This document shows, piece by piece, positions 1-9,114 of a stretch of 64,000 nt of DNA. The translations under genes and the position numbers were made by a program. Location: assembly GCF_014191725.1 (NCBI RefSeq), contig NZ_JACHWZ010000022.1, positions 1-64,000 of the forward strand. Reading direction: 5' to 3'. Every line of letters starts with the position of its first letter. The stretch's first letter is position 1. The notes under the pieces were generated by a model. It saw only the letters and a list, made by a program, of their open reading frames with translations. It was not told the DNA's origin and searched no databases. Origin of the DNA: Microbulbifer rhizosphaerae (GTDB lineage Bacteria; Pseudomonadota; Gammaproteobacteria; Pseudomonadales; Cellvibrionaceae).

Positions 1-34
1 GCGCAGCGCCGGAGCGTACTGCCTGGCCTGGTTA
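1..34 (-). other. integron attC site, partial (window edge)
   Basis: The first bases end in a GGTTATGG core like the GTTAT ends of the two complete attC sites further right, preceded by a GC-rich arm containing GCGCAGCG. The left half lies outside the window, so the stem cannot be checked. Calling it an attC is inference from spacing and the core match. Confidence 0.5.
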
Positions 35-326
35 TGGACGGCGCCGCGCTGAACTTGCTAATGGCACTTTGCCCGTAGCGCAGCGGAGGGCCACCACCCA
101 ATTAAGATGGGAAAGAATAACACGCTTCCCCAACCGATAAATTCTCTTACTGGCAACCCACAATACTGGTTTGTGATTGCCGATGCCTTTGATCTTGAAC
201 GAAGGCACCAGGAAAAACACTGCCTAACCACAAGCTGGCACTGACTTTGATGCCGAATTGCTGGCTACTAGCACAGCACTTTACGCCATAAATTTTGCTT
301 TTTTCTTTACGAACAAGCCGCCATAA
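35..326 (-). other. integron gene cassette without a confident ORF
   Basis: This stretch lies between the partial attC at the window edge and the attC at 323-396, so by position it is a cassette of about 290 bp read on the minus strand. No ORF with a good start spans it. Two overlapping minus-strand open frames (about 147-335 and 32-220) together cover it. The right one has no ATG or GTG after the attC core, and the left one could start with GTG at 220. That pattern could be a frameshifted or decayed cassette gene, or a non-coding cassette. Base composition is more AT-rich than the surrounding chromosome, as is usual for cassettes. Confidence 0.4.
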
Positions 327-396
327 CGCCGCCAACAGCGGCCGAGCGTAGCGAGGTCCAGCCCCGAAGGGGCGATGCTGCTTGGCCTTGTTATGT
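323..396 (-). other. integron attC recombination site
   Basis: The site begins with ATAACGCCGCC and ends with GCCTTGTTATG, so the terminal ATAAC and GTTAT cores are inverted and about 74 bp apart. The inner arms (AACAGC near the left, GCTGCTTGG near the right) also pair, giving the imperfect hairpin expected of a folded attC bottom strand. It directly follows the stop codon of the cassette gene at 399-707. This matches the gene-then-attC order of integron cassettes read away from the integrase. Confidence 0.85.
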
Positions 397-398
397 TT

Positions 399-707
399 TT
401 AGCCCTCATACGTAGCTATCTCGCTGAGCCACCAGTTTAATTTGTCATCAAGCTGCCATGTTTCTAAAGTTTCGAATGACTCTTGTAACACAGTATTTTC
501 ATTTTCAATATCCAGGGCCTCAATAACCAAGCTACCGTTTTCCCACAATGTAGCCCTAGAAAGCAATCCATTACCTTCAATCTCGATATAGCGCGACTTA
601 ACACTATCACCCAGTTCTGCAGTTATCGAAACCACATAGCCCTCAGCACCAAATATCTTTGATTTGGAGGATTTCCATTTTCCTAAGTACGCTAGTAGTT
701 CATTCAT
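399..707 (-). CDS. cassette protein, 102 aa, immunity-protein-like
   Basis: A small acidic soluble protein of 102 residues that fills a cassette exactly. Its ATG lies about 10 bases after the upstream attC core and its stop about 3 bases before the next attC. No signal peptide or membrane segment is seen. The middle pattern (SRATLWENGSLVIEALDIE) followed by a C-terminal LDDKLNWWL helix resembles my recollection of small immunity proteins of the TriTu type, where an R-x-T/S-x-W-x-x-G strand precedes an acidic strand. That similarity is from memory and weak. Expression would come from an integron promoter or a neighbouring cassette, since there is almost no room for its own promoter. Function is otherwise unknown. 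Confidence 0.75.
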   Translation of the reverse strand: MNELLAYLGKWKSSKSKIFGAEGYVVSITAELGDSVKSRYIEIEGNGLLSRATLWENGSLVIEALDIENENTVLQESFETLETWQLDDKLNWWLSEIATYEG

Positions 708-714
708 GGTGAAA

Positions 715-791
715 CATAACGCCCAGCGCAGCGGGCAAATTGGAGCGACGAAGGAGCGGAAATTTGATCCGCCTGCCGCTGCTTGTTATAT
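715..791 (-). other. integron attC recombination site
   Basis: Terminal cores ATAACGCC on the left and GCTTGTTATAT on the right are inverted. The arms CCCAGCGCAGCGG and CCGCCTGCCGCTG pair imperfectly, with inner GGAGCG and CGGAAATTTGATCCG elements that can form a second stem. The length of about 77 bp equals that of the site at 323-396, and both share the ATAACGCC start. Such homogeneity is typical of chromosomal integrons. The site follows the gene at 792-1175. Confidence 0.88.
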
Positions 792-1175
792 CTACAGGTT
801 GTGCCATTCATGTGAACAACCAACTTTACAGTCACTTTCTCGCCTACGCTTGTCCGCAACAGAAAAAACAGAAAGCCAAAGCTCAAACCCTCTCTGCTGA
901 TCAAGACCAACCATCCTTAGAATGGTTTGCCTAGCTTCGCCAAGCGGCTTCTTTACAGCAACAACACAAGGCGAATATGTATCTTTCAAACCGGACAGAT
1001 CGATGCCTTCCTGAATTTCAGCTGGTGTTGGATGAGCTTGAAAAAGGCAATAGTCCAGCGCTCTCATAATCTGAACCCGGCAGTCAGGTGTGGCCGCGCG
1101 AAACCAGCCCTGCCCCTCTTCACGAGGAACAAGACCTTGGGCCAGCTTATTAATCATCAACTCATGTTCGTTCAT
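792..1175 (-). CDS. first integron cassette protein, DUF5958-like
   Basis: The most integrase-proximal cassette gene encodes 127 residues from the ATG at 1175. That start follows the cassette boundary core GTTATATC (1183-1190) by 8 bases, which favours it over upstream in-frame starts that would run through attI. The protein opens with MNEHELMINKLAQG and ends with ADKRRRESDCKVGCSHEWHNL. The terminal C-x(4)-GCSHxWHNL block and the preceding ADxRRR are, as far as I recall, hallmarks of the uncharacterised DUF5958 family. The Cys and His residues could bind a metal. No signal peptide is seen. As the first cassette it should be the best expressed one. Confidence 0.78.
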   Translation of the reverse strand: MNEHELMINKLAQGLVPREEGQGWFRAATPDCRVQIMRALDYCLFQAHPTPAEIQEGIDLSGLKDTYSPCVVAVKKPLGEARQTILRMVGLDQQRGFELWLSVFSVADKRRRESDCKVGCSHEWHNL

Positions 1176-1183
1176 AGGAATAG

Positions 1184-1445
1184 ATATAACAGTTTTATTC
1201 ACGAGCCACTGGCTTATTATCACCAGGCACTTGTTCACTGGCGCACAATGCCACATGTGAAATTTTTTTCATTAAAGTCAAATAGATAGATCAATATCTT
1301 TACTTCGTATTCAAAGTAAAACGAGCCTGGTACTCTCTCGCTCTTATGCGGCTTTGGCTCAAAGTTTCGATGTTGTTTCCTTTAAAGTCAATCACTTAGC
1401 GATTGTTTGCCGGTGAACAAGAGCCACTGGCTTCTGAATACGGGC
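1184..1445 (-). other. candidate attI region and integron leader
   Basis: This is the gene-free stretch between the first cassette and the integrase promoter. The crossover core GTTATATC lies on the minus strand at 1190-1183. A perfect 13-bp direct repeat, GAGCCACTGGCTT, occurs at 1203-1215 and 1421-1433, and each copy contains the palindrome AGCCACTGGCT. CTTGTTCAC at 1230-1238 recurs inverted near 1413-1421. Direct repeats beside the core are known as integrase-binding sites in attI of class 1 integrons. Assigning that role here is inference. A minus-strand TTGACT near 1275 could be a -35 for a cassette promoter, but I see no convincing -10. Confidence 0.6.
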
Positions 1446-1487
1446 TTGACATAAGTTTCCCCGCGTCAATACTGTATATAAAAACAG
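1446..1487 (+). promoter_or_regulatory. intI promoter with LexA (SOS) box
   Basis: A TTGACA hexamer at 1446-1451 is followed after 16 bases by AATACT at 1468-1473. Overlapping the -10 is CTGTATATAAAAACAG at 1472-1487, a perfect CTG-N10-CAG LexA operator. LexA repression of integron integrases, relieved during the SOS response, is established for other integrons. The arrangement here predicts the same control. Confidence 0.88.
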
Positions 1488-1504
1488 TAAAAGAGTGCTT
1501 GATT

Positions 1505-2548
1505 ATGACCATGGATGATATTCGGCCTCGGATTCCCGCCCAACCGGTACGTTTTTTGGACAGGCTGCGACTTCACATTCGCGAGAGCGGATTGGCGTAT
1601 ACCACTGAACGCACTTATATCCATTGGGTGCGGCGTTTTATCTACTTTCATCAGAAACGCCATCCGCAGGAAATGGGTGCCGCGGAAGTGGAGCATTTTC
1701 TGACGCATCTCGCACAACAGAGGGATTGTTCGGTAAGCACACAGAGAATAGCGCTGAATGCTTTGGTGTACCTCTACACGCGCTTTCTCGATGTGGCACT
1801 CGACAACCTGACTTTCTCGCAAGCGAGAATTCCCCGGCGCCTGCCTGTGGTCTATAGCCGCAATGAGGTTTCGGCGATTCTCTCTCACCTGCAAGGGGTA
1901 AGCCGGTTACAGGTACAGCTGCTCTACGGCGCCGGCTTGCGATCCGCGGAGTTGCTTTCCCTGCGGATCAAGGATATCGATTTCGGCAGTAATAATATTT
2001 TCGTACGTGGAGGCAAGGGCAATAAGGATCGCACTACTATGTTGCCGCAGTCCCTGGTACCGGAACTCAAGCGGCAGATACAGAGGGTGCAGGTCCTACA
2101 CGCTCAGGATCTGGCCGACGGTTTTGGTGCGGTCTATTTGCCGGATGCGTTGGAGCGGAAATATCCCAATGCGGCGCGGGAGATTGCATGGCAGTATTTG
2201 TTTCCCGCCAGCAAAATCAGCCGTGATCCCCGTGCCGGAGTCGCACGACGCCACCATTTGCATCCATCTGCATTGGCAAAGCGTATTCGTCACGCTGTCC
2301 GAGCCGCCGGGATTCATAAGCCAGCCCGCGCCCACGCCTTTCGCCACAGCTTTGCCACCCACCTGTTGGAGGCGGGCTATGATCTGCGCACGATTCAGGA
2401 GTTGCTGGGCCATACGGATATCACAACCACGGAGATCTATACCCATGTGGTGAACCGTGGTGGTAAAGGTGTGCTCAGTCCGGTAGACCGAATGCAGCCG
2501 CCGGACGGAATCGCTGAGCCGGTGGTGGCTTATGGAATGGCAATTTGA
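1505..2548 (+). CDS. intI: integron integrase IntI (tyrosine recombinase)
   Basis: A 347-residue site-specific recombinase that would insert and excise cassettes by attI x attC and attC x attC exchange. The N-terminal SAM-like DNA-binding domain covers about 15-105 and the catalytic domain about 115-320. Visible catalytic residues are R146 (in GAGLRSAEL), H277 and R280 (HAFRH), H303 (LLGH) and the nucleophile Y312 (EIYTHV). The block around 205-240 ([14 protein letters not shown] to YLFPA) is the extra helix that separates IntI from XerCD-type recombinases and reads folded single-stranded attC. The ATG at 1505 is preferred to an upstream in-frame TTG at 1403, because the LexA box and -10 lie between them. 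The cassettes lie upstream and read the opposite way, which is the normal integron layout. Confidence 0.95.
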   Translation: MTMDDIRPRIPAQPVRFLDRLRLHIRESGLAYTTERTYIHWVRRFIYFHQKRHPQEMGAAEVEHFLTHLAQQRDCSVSTQRIALNALVYLYTRFLDVALDNLTFSQARIPRRLPVVYSRNEVSAILSHLQGVSRLQVQLLYGAGLRSAELLSLRIKDIDFGSNNIFVRGGKGNKDRTTMLPQSLVPELKRQIQRVQVLHAQDLADGFGAVYLPDALERKYPNAAREIAWQYLFPASKISRDPRAGVARRHHLHPSALAKRIRHAVRAAGIHKPARAHAFRHSFATHLLEAGYDLRTIQELLGHTDITTTEIYTHVVNRGGKGVLSPVDRMQPPDGIAEPVVAYGMAI

Positions 2549-2578
2549 AGATAAGGGACTGCAGCTGTTTGGGTTAAG

Positions 2579-2689
2579 CCCTCTCCCCCGGGCCCTCTGA
2601 TAGGCGCCGTCCATGGCGCCCACCCTGCGGGCGCCTTCGGCGTCCAAATTTGATCCCCTCAAACTTGTCCCGCTTGCGGGAGAGGGGGG
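2579..2689. repeat. dispersed repeat: CCATGG/CTTCGGCGTCC core with CTCTCCC ends
   Basis: The left end reads CCCTCTCCCCCG and the right end CGCTTGCGGGAGAGGGGGG, so the ends are inverted. The centre (CCATGGCGCCCACCCTGCGG then GCGCCTTCGGCGTCCAAATT) closely matches the centre of the elements at 6709-6854 and, inverted, 57051-57204. The core is therefore a mobile or recombining module that carries different end sequences. It lies between intI and the groEL terminator. Confidence 0.75.
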
Positions 2690-2691
2690 AT

Positions 2692-2720
2692 TAAAAAAAG
2701 CCCCGCGGATGCGGGGCTTC
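2692..2720 (-). terminator. groESL rho-independent terminator
   Basis: On the minus strand GAAGCCCCGC and GCGGGGCTTT form a GC-rich hairpin followed by a run of T. It starts about 25 bases past the groEL stop codon, so it terminates the groES-groEL transcript. Confidence 0.9.
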
Positions 2721-2744
2721 GTTAGTTGGCCGGATAAGGCTGGC

Positions 2745-4397
<1,653 letters not shown>

Positions 4398-4425
4398 TCA
4401 ATTCTGTGTGAAGTGGAAGCCGGAT

Positions 4426-4719
4426 TTAGCCTTCCAGCACGCCGTAGATGTCGCTCTCACTCATGATGATCAGCTCTTCGCCATCCATCTTGAGGGTGTT
4501 GCTGTCGGCGTAGCGGCCGAATACCACGGTGTCGCCCACTTTGACGGACAGCGCACGCACGTCGCCGTTGTCGAGCAGCTTGCCTTCGCCCACGGCGACG
4601 ACTTCGCCCTGGTTCGGCTTCTCTTTGGCGGCGCCCGGCAGCACGATGCCACCGGCGGTTTTCTCTTCTTCTTCCTTACGGCGCACTACGACGCGGTCGT
4701 GTAAAGGACGAATTTTCAT
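4426..4719 (-). CDS. groS: co-chaperonin GroES (Hsp10)
   Basis: A 97-residue lid protein of the GroEL chamber. It opens [14 protein letters not shown], carries the mobile loop [16 protein letters not shown], and ends [10 protein letters not shown]. The ATG at 4719 is chosen over an upstream in-frame extension because it has a GGAGAG ribosome site 8 bases before it and matches the family N-terminus. First gene of groES-groEL. Confidence 0.98.
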   Translation of the reverse strand: MKIRPLHDRVVVRRKEEEEKTAGGIVLPGAAKEKPNQGEVVAVGEGKLLDNGDVRALSVKVGDTVVFGRYADSNTLKMDGEELIIMSESDIYGVLEG

Positions 4720-4844
4720 GGATAAGCTCTCCATTGAGTCGTTTGAGGTTTCCAATGTCAGAAAGGCCCTGAACCCAGTGGGCTTTCGGGCCCGAGTGCC
4801 CCACTCTGACCGGCAGAGCCGGGGCAAAAACTTGGGGTGCTCCC

Positions 4845-4872
4845 TATCTATGGGCAGCCGTAGCGATTTCAA
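4845..4872 (-). promoter_or_regulatory. sigma-32 type heat-shock promoter of groESL
   Basis: On the minus strand TTGAAA (4872-4867) is followed after 12 bases by CCCATAGATA (4854-4845). This fits the sigma-32 consensus (TTGAAA, 11-16 bases, CCCCAT-N-T) with one base missing from the C run. It lies about 125 bases upstream of the groES ATG. Placing it as the main promoter is inference from position and sequence. Confidence 0.7.
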
Positions 4873-4941
4873 CAGGAGTGGGAAAAAAAACTGTGCGGGC
4901 GGGGGCCGCCGGGGAGACCCAGCGGCAAAACTGATCATTTT

Positions 4942-5394
4942 TTATTCGTGCTTGTCATCTTCGCGCTTGTAGTCTCCCTCAATGACGTCCTGGTCGCGCT
5001 CTCGCCCGCGTCCCTCTCCCGGGGGGTAACCGGGGCCGCGCACCACCGTTACATGACGCAGAATCCGTCCCAGCAACAGCTGGCGCAGCCCCGGGATCAG
5101 GCAGGCGAAGCCGAGCGCGTCGGTGATAAAGCCCGGGGTGAGCAGCAGCGCGCCACCCACGGCGAGAAAGATCCCCTCCGCCATCTCCCTGGCGGGGAGT
5201 TCACCGGCCTCCATCTTGCGCTGGGCCCGCATAACGGTGGACAGGCCCTGGCGGCGCAGCAGCGCCAGCCCCACCACCGCGGTGAGCAGCACCAGCCCGA
5301 TAGTGGGTAGCGCGCCGATTTCGCGGCCCACGGTGATCAGCAGCCACATCTCCAGGATGGGCATGGTAATAAACAGCAACAGCAGTGGGCGCAT
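4942..5394 (-). CDS. fxsA: FxsA family membrane protein
   Basis: A 150-residue inner-membrane protein. The N-terminal half has hydrophobic segments at about 1-20 and 27-45, then a cytoplasmic stretch with RAQRKMEAGELPAREMAEG, a third hydrophobic segment (GALLLTPGFITDALG) and a charged tail rich in Arg, Asp and Glu. This is the FxsA pattern. E. coli FxsA, when overproduced, relieves F-plasmid exclusion of phage T7, but its normal role is unclear. The ATG at 5394 has a GGAGGAA ribosome site, and longer upstream readings lack one. It lies upstream of groES in the same direction, a common fxsA-groES neighbourhood. Confidence 0.88.
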   Translation of the reverse strand: MRPLLLLFITMPILEMWLLITVGREIGALPTIGLVLLTAVVGLALLRRQGLSTVMRAQRKMEAGELPAREMAEGIFLAVGGALLLTPGFITDALGFACLIPGLRQLLLGRILRHVTVVRGPGYPPGEGRGRERDQDVIEGDYKREDDKHE

Positions 5395-5539
5395 GGGGTG
5401 GGTTCCTCCGGGGCAGTTCACTTGTTGCTTCAAGCGAAACTGGGTATTTTTCAATATGCTGTAATAAATGAGGAGTGCTGGCAAATACTTCAAGGGCGCC
5501 GCAATCAACCTAATGCGGCCGGAAGCAAAGGAGGCTTTC

Positions 5540-6688
5540 ATGGAGAGCGAACAGCAGAGCGCGGTACCCACACCGGCATTGTCCCGGAACCGCCATCTAC
5601 TGGATGAGGTGCTCGGCGAAGCGGATATCCGCATCAACGGCGACAGGCCCTGGGATCTTCAACTACACCGCGCCGAAGCGCTGGACGAGATAGTGGCGCG
5701 CCACAGCCTGGGGCTGGGCGAGACCTATATGCGGGGCGACTGGGACGTACCGGCTCTGGACCAGTTCTTCTACCGCTTACTGCGCGCCGACCTGACCCGC
5801 CATATCAAGCCCTGGCGCCACGCCGGGCGTATTCTTCGCAGCTACCTGATCAACCTGCAGAGCCGTGGCCGCGCCTTTGAGGTGGGCGAGCGCCACTACG
5901 ATCTGGGCAACGAGTTCTACAGCGCCATGCTCGACCGCCGCCTCACTTACAGCTGCGGCTACTGGCGCGAGGCCGAGACCCTGGAGCAGGCGCAGACTGC
6001 CAAACTGGACCTGATCTGCCGCAAGCTCGGCCTGAAGCCGGGGATGCGCCTGCTGGATATCGGCTGCGGCTGGGGCAGCCTGGTGAGCTACGCCGCAGAG
6101 CATTATGGGGTTGAATGCGTGGGGGTCACCGTCTCCAAGGCCCAGTGCGACTATATCCGGGAGCACTACGAGGACCTGCCGATCACCGTACACCTGCAGG
6201 ACTACCGCAGCCTCAGCCAGTCGTTCGACCGCATCGCCAGTGTGGGCATGTTCGAGCATGTGGGGCACAAAAACCACCGCGCCTTCATGCGCGTGGCCAG
6301 GCGCTGCCTGAAGAGGGACGGGCTGTTGCTGCTCCATACCATCGGCAAGAACCAGCGCCGCTCCACCACCGATCCCTGGATTGAGAAGTACATATTCCCC
6401 AACGGCGAGCTGCCCTCGGCGGGCCAGATCGGCGATGCCGCCAACAACCTGCTGGTTTGCGAGGACCTGCACAACTTCGGCAGCGACTACGACCGCACCC
6501 TGATGGCCTGGCACCGCAACTTCGAGGAGCACTGGCCGCGCTTCGCGGGGCAGTATGGCCAGCGCTTCTACCGTATGTGGCGCTACTACCTGCTGTCCTG
6601 CGCCGGCGCCTTCCGCGCTCGGCATATCCAGCTGTGGCAGTGGATATTCTCGGAAAGGCTGGAGGGCGGCGTACAGAGAGTTTCCTGA
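5540..6688 (+). CDS. cfa: cyclopropane-fatty-acyl-phospholipid synthase
   Basis: A 382-residue SAM-dependent enzyme that adds a methylene bridge to cis double bonds of membrane phospholipid acyl chains. The N-terminal lipid-binding region covers about 1-100 (YMRGDWDVPALDQFFYRLL). The motif RGRAFEVGERHYDLGNEFY precedes the Rossmann fold with LLDIGCGWGSL as SAM motif I, then FEHVGHKNH in the active-site region. Length matches bacterial Cfa. The ATG at 5540 follows AAGGAGG by 7 bases and is preferred to an in-frame start 72 bases upstream. Divergent from fxsA. Confidence 0.95.
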   Translation: MESEQQSAVPTPALSRNRHLLDEVLGEADIRINGDRPWDLQLHRAEALDEIVARHSLGLGETYMRGDWDVPALDQFFYRLLRADLTRHIKPWRHAGRILRSYLINLQSRGRAFEVGERHYDLGNEFYSAMLDRRLTYSCGYWREAETLEQAQTAKLDLICRKLGLKPGMRLLDIGCGWGSLVSYAAEHYGVECVGVTVSKAQCDYIREHYEDLPITVHLQDYRSLSQSFDRIASVGMFEHVGHKNHRAFMRVARRCLKRDGLLLLHTIGKNQRRSTTDPWIEKYIFPNGELPSAGQIGDAANNLLVCEDLHNFGSDYDRTLMAWHRNFEEHWPRFAGQYGQRFYRMWRYYLLSCAGAFRARHIQLWQWIFSERLEGGVQRVS

Positions 6689-6708
6689 GCCCAGATTTGG
6701 GGAATCCT

Positions 6709-6854
6709 TGTAGGAGCGGCCGTTGGCCGCGATTGGCGAAAGCTACGTAGCATATGCCGCTGATTTGCGCCATCCGTGGCGCTCACCCTTCGGGCGCCTT
6801 CGGCGTCCAAATTTGTTCCAGATAAATTTGTCGCGGCCAACGGCCGCTCCTACA
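6709..6854. repeat. 146-bp element with perfect 24-bp inverted ends
   Basis: The left end starts TGTAGGAGCGGCCGTT and runs 6709-6732. The right end at 6831-6854 is its exact 24-bp reverse complement. The interior holds CCATCCGTGGCGCTC, CCCTTCGGGCGCC and CTTCGGCGTCCAAATTTG, the same core as at 2579-2689 and 57051-57204. No ORF of plausible size is inside. The form is MITE-like or a REP pair. No clear target duplication is visible. Confidence 0.85.
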
Positions 6855-6870
6855 GGGAATGCGACTCAAA

Positions 6871-7632
6871 TCAGATACGGGCGCCGCCGTCGATATCCAG
6901 CACACGGCCGCTGACGAAGTCGTTTTCGAGGATAAACGCCACAGTGGAGGCGATTTCCTCCTGTTCACCCAGCCGGCGCAGGGGCACCTGCTTGACCAGG
7001 GACTTGAGGATTTCGGGGCGCATCTGCGCCACCATATCGGTATTGATAAAGCCCGGTGCAATGGCGGCAACGCGCACGCCGTAGCGGGCCAGCTCCCGCG
7101 CCCAGGTGACGGTCATGGCGGCCACGCCGGCCTTGCTCGCGGAGTAGTTGGTCTGGCCCATATTGCCGGCGCGGGACAGGCTGGAGATGTTCACGATCAC
7201 CCCACCCCGCCCGCTCTCCGCCATGATGCCCGCCGCTGCACGACCACACAGGAAGACGCCAGTGAGATTGACATCGATCACCGACTGCCACTGGGCCAGG
7301 GACATACGGTCGGCCAGCTTGCCGTCCTTCACCTTGATCAGCAGGCCGTCGCGCATGATGCCGGCGTTGTTGACCAGCACATCGAACCCACCAAAATCCG
7401 CGGCGATCTGCGCCAGACCGCTGTCCACCTCCTCTTCCGAGGATACATCGATGCGGTAGCTGCGCGCCTCGGCCCCCAGCTTTTCGCAGGCGGCGACACT
7501 CTCCGCCAGACCCGGCTCGTTCACGTCGATCAGCGCCAGGCGGGCGCCGCGGGCCGCCAGGTACTCCGCCATGGCCCGGCCCAGGCCCTGGCCGGCGCCG
7601 GTGATGGCCACAATACTTTGGGCAACTTGCAT
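6871..7632 (-). CDS. SDR family oxidoreductase (FabG-like)
   Basis: A 253-residue classical short-chain dehydrogenase/reductase. The N-terminal TGAGQGLG loop binds the dinucleotide, with NNAG near residue 90. The catalytic set is a Ser in NISSLS, then Y and K in NYSASKAG, with a following PGFINTDM segment. The C-terminus IDGGARI fits 3-ketoacyl-ACP reductase-like enzymes. Aspartate in LALIDVNEP at the end of beta-2 suggests NAD preference, though that is a rule of thumb. The substrate cannot be told from sequence. It stands alone between two repeat-rich gaps and shares no operon with fab genes. Confidence 0.88.
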   Translation of the reverse strand: MQVAQSIVAITGAGQGLGRAMAEYLAARGARLALIDVNEPGLAESVAACEKLGAEARSYRIDVSSEEEVDSGLAQIAADFGGFDVLVNNAGIMRDGLLIKVKDGKLADRMSLAQWQSVIDVNLTGVFLCGRAAAGIMAESGRGGVIVNISSLSRAGNMGQTNYSASKAGVAAMTVTWARELARYGVRVAAIAPGFINTDMVAQMRPEILKSLVKQVPLRRLGEQEEIASTVAFILENDFVSGRVLDIDGGARI

Positions 7633-7662
7633 TTGGGTTCCTTGTCGTAATCGTTATCAGTT

Positions 7663-7698
7663 CCCTCTCCCCTCCGGGGAGAGGGTTAGGGAGAGGGG
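7663..7698. repeat. CTCTCCC-type hairpin repeat
   Basis: CCCTCTCCCCTCCGGGGAGAGGG forms a strong hairpin and is followed by a further GGGAGAGGGG. It is related to the elements at 2579-2689, 23001-23042 and 50454-50496. It lies between two genes on the same strand and may also terminate transcription of the upstream gene. Confidence 0.8.
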
Positions 7699-7711
7699 AA
7701 ATTGAAGACTG

Positions 7712-8743
7712 CTACCACTGGTAGCCGACGCCCACGGTCAGCTTGGTGTCTTCTTTCTCGCTCTCCAGGGAGGGGGTGTTATCGTAGAGCCAGTGGTAGG
7801 CAACCTCCATCAGCACCCCCTTCACCAGCGGCGTACGCATTCCCAGCTTGGCGTTGCTCTGGAAGTCGTCGCCGCTGTCGATGGACTGCAGCATCTCCTG
7901 GTTAAAGTAGATCTCCGGTCCTAGGGAGAACTTGTAACGGTAGTCGATCGCGGCCCGGGCCGCGCCGTAGCGATCGTCCTGGTTCTCGCTCAGCTCGCTG
8001 TCTATAAAATCCTCTTTTAGGCTGCTGATACCACCTTGCACCGAAAAGGCGGTCTTGTCGGTATCGTAGAACAGGTAACCCAGGCCGACACCCAAGGTGG
8101 TGCCCAGATCCAGGTTGCGTGCCTCCTCGTGCTCCAGCGCGCTATTGGCCGCGGCGAACCACTTCTCCGCGAAGATCCAGCGCAAGTTGTAGCTGAGCTG
8201 GTACTTTTCCAGGGAACCCACTTCGATATTATTCTGGTTCTGGTAGAGCGCATTCAACAGGTGGTGGAAATCGCTATGGCGGATATCCAGATTCGCATTG
8301 ACATCCAGGTCTTTGCGCTCGCGGTTACCGTGTTCGAAGACCCCACCCGCACTGACATTGCCATGGAGAATCGTGGGGTTGCCGACAAATTTGACATAGG
8401 GTTCGGCGCGTTCGATTGCGGGAAAATCCATCACCCAGCCGGAGCCCTCGTCGCAGTACAACTCCCACTGTTCACGCCGGTGACCAGCCAGGGTACAGGG
8501 CTCATCGCGGCCGGCGATCTTCAGGTCCAGATCCGTATCCAGCGACAGGATTTTGCTCTTTTCGATGCGCACCTCACCGAAGTTCTCCGCATTCCACACC
8601 ACATGCTCCCGCTCCACCAGCACCAGTTCGCCGTGCACCCGGTCGCCGTTGCTCAGGGTGAGAACACCAGCCGCGGCATTGAGGGAGACAAGGGAAAGAA
8701 AAAACAGGAAGATAGAGGTTAATTTATAAACAGCTCGAACCAC
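7712..8743 (-). CDS. DUF481 outer-membrane beta-barrel protein
   Basis: A predicted outer-membrane protein of about 343 residues. From the GTG at 8743 the N-terminus is VVRAVYKL followed by the hydrophobic core TSIFLFFLSLVSL and an Ala-rich cleavage region, a good signal peptide. An AGGA lies 8 bases before it. A longer reading to an ATG at 8830 would put a Cys/Pro/Arg-rich leader before the signal and is less likely. The first 70 mature residues (LSNGDRVHGELVLVE) look like a small beta domain. The rest is alternating strands ending in aromatic YQW, the usual barrel end, as in the DUF481/YdiY group. Function unknown. Confidence 0.78.
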   Translation of the reverse strand: MVRAVYKLTSIFLFFLSLVSLNAAAGVLTLSNGDRVHGELVLVEREHVVWNAENFGEVRIEKSKILSLDTDLDLKIAGRDEPCTLAGHRREQWELYCDEGSGWVMDFPAIERAEPYVKFVGNPTILHGNVSAGGVFEHGNRERKDLDVNANLDIRHSDFHHLLNALYQNQNNIEVGSLEKYQLSYNLRWIFAEKWFAAANSALEHEEARNLDLGTTLGVGLGYLFYDTDKTAFSVQGGISSLKEDFIDSELSENQDDRYGAARAAIDYRYKFSLGPEIYFNQEMLQSIDSGDDFQSNAKLGMRTPLVKGVLMEVAYHWLYDNTPSLESEKEDTKLTVGVGYQW

Positions 8744-8778
8744 GAAAGAAAATCCTGGAATTACTGGAGTTATCGAAA

Positions 8779-9114
8779 GTGAATTTTTCTGTGGGAGATA
8801 ACGCACTAAACGGGGGCAATGATGCCACAACTCGAATCTGCAGTGTACTGGCGGAGATACCTCGGGGGTATGTAATCACTTACGGCGACCTCGCGGAGAT
8901 GGCCGGCTACCCCCGCGCAGCAAGGCTCGCCGGGCAGACGCTGCGCAAACTGCCCCGCGGCACCAAGCTTCCCTGGCACCGGGTGATCAACGCCCAGGGG
9001 CGTATCTCCCTGCCGGAGCCGGCGTCACAACGGCAGATCGAACGATTGCAGAAGGAAGGGATCACCCTGCTGAACGGCAGGGTGGATTTGAAGAAGTACC
9101 GATGGAGCCCCTAA
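8779..9114 (+). CDS. alkyltransferase-like protein (ATL, MGMT family)
   Basis: A 111-residue DNA-binding protein of the MGMT fold. It carries PWHRV at residues 65-69, with Trp where true O6-methylguanine transferases have the acceptor Cys. ATL proteins such as E. coli YbaZ bind O6-alkylguanine without removing the alkyl group and flag the lesion for nucleotide excision repair. The YVITYGDLAEMAG segment and the RLAGQTLRKLPR recognition helix are intact. The GTG start at 8779 has GGAG 9 bases upstream. The start of the DUF481 gene lies only 35 bases away on the other strand, so the two must share a very compact divergent promoter. Confidence 0.88.
   Translation: MNFSVGDNALNGGNDATTRICSVLAEIPRGYVITYGDLAEMAGYPRAARLAGQTLRKLPRGTKLPWHRVINAQGRISLPEPASQRQIERLQKEGITLLNGRVDLKKYRWSP

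Noticed and set aside
35..335. Two 62-codon minus-strand frames as separate genes
   Set aside because: Neither has a good start and ribosome site. Reported instead as a cassette without a confident ORF.
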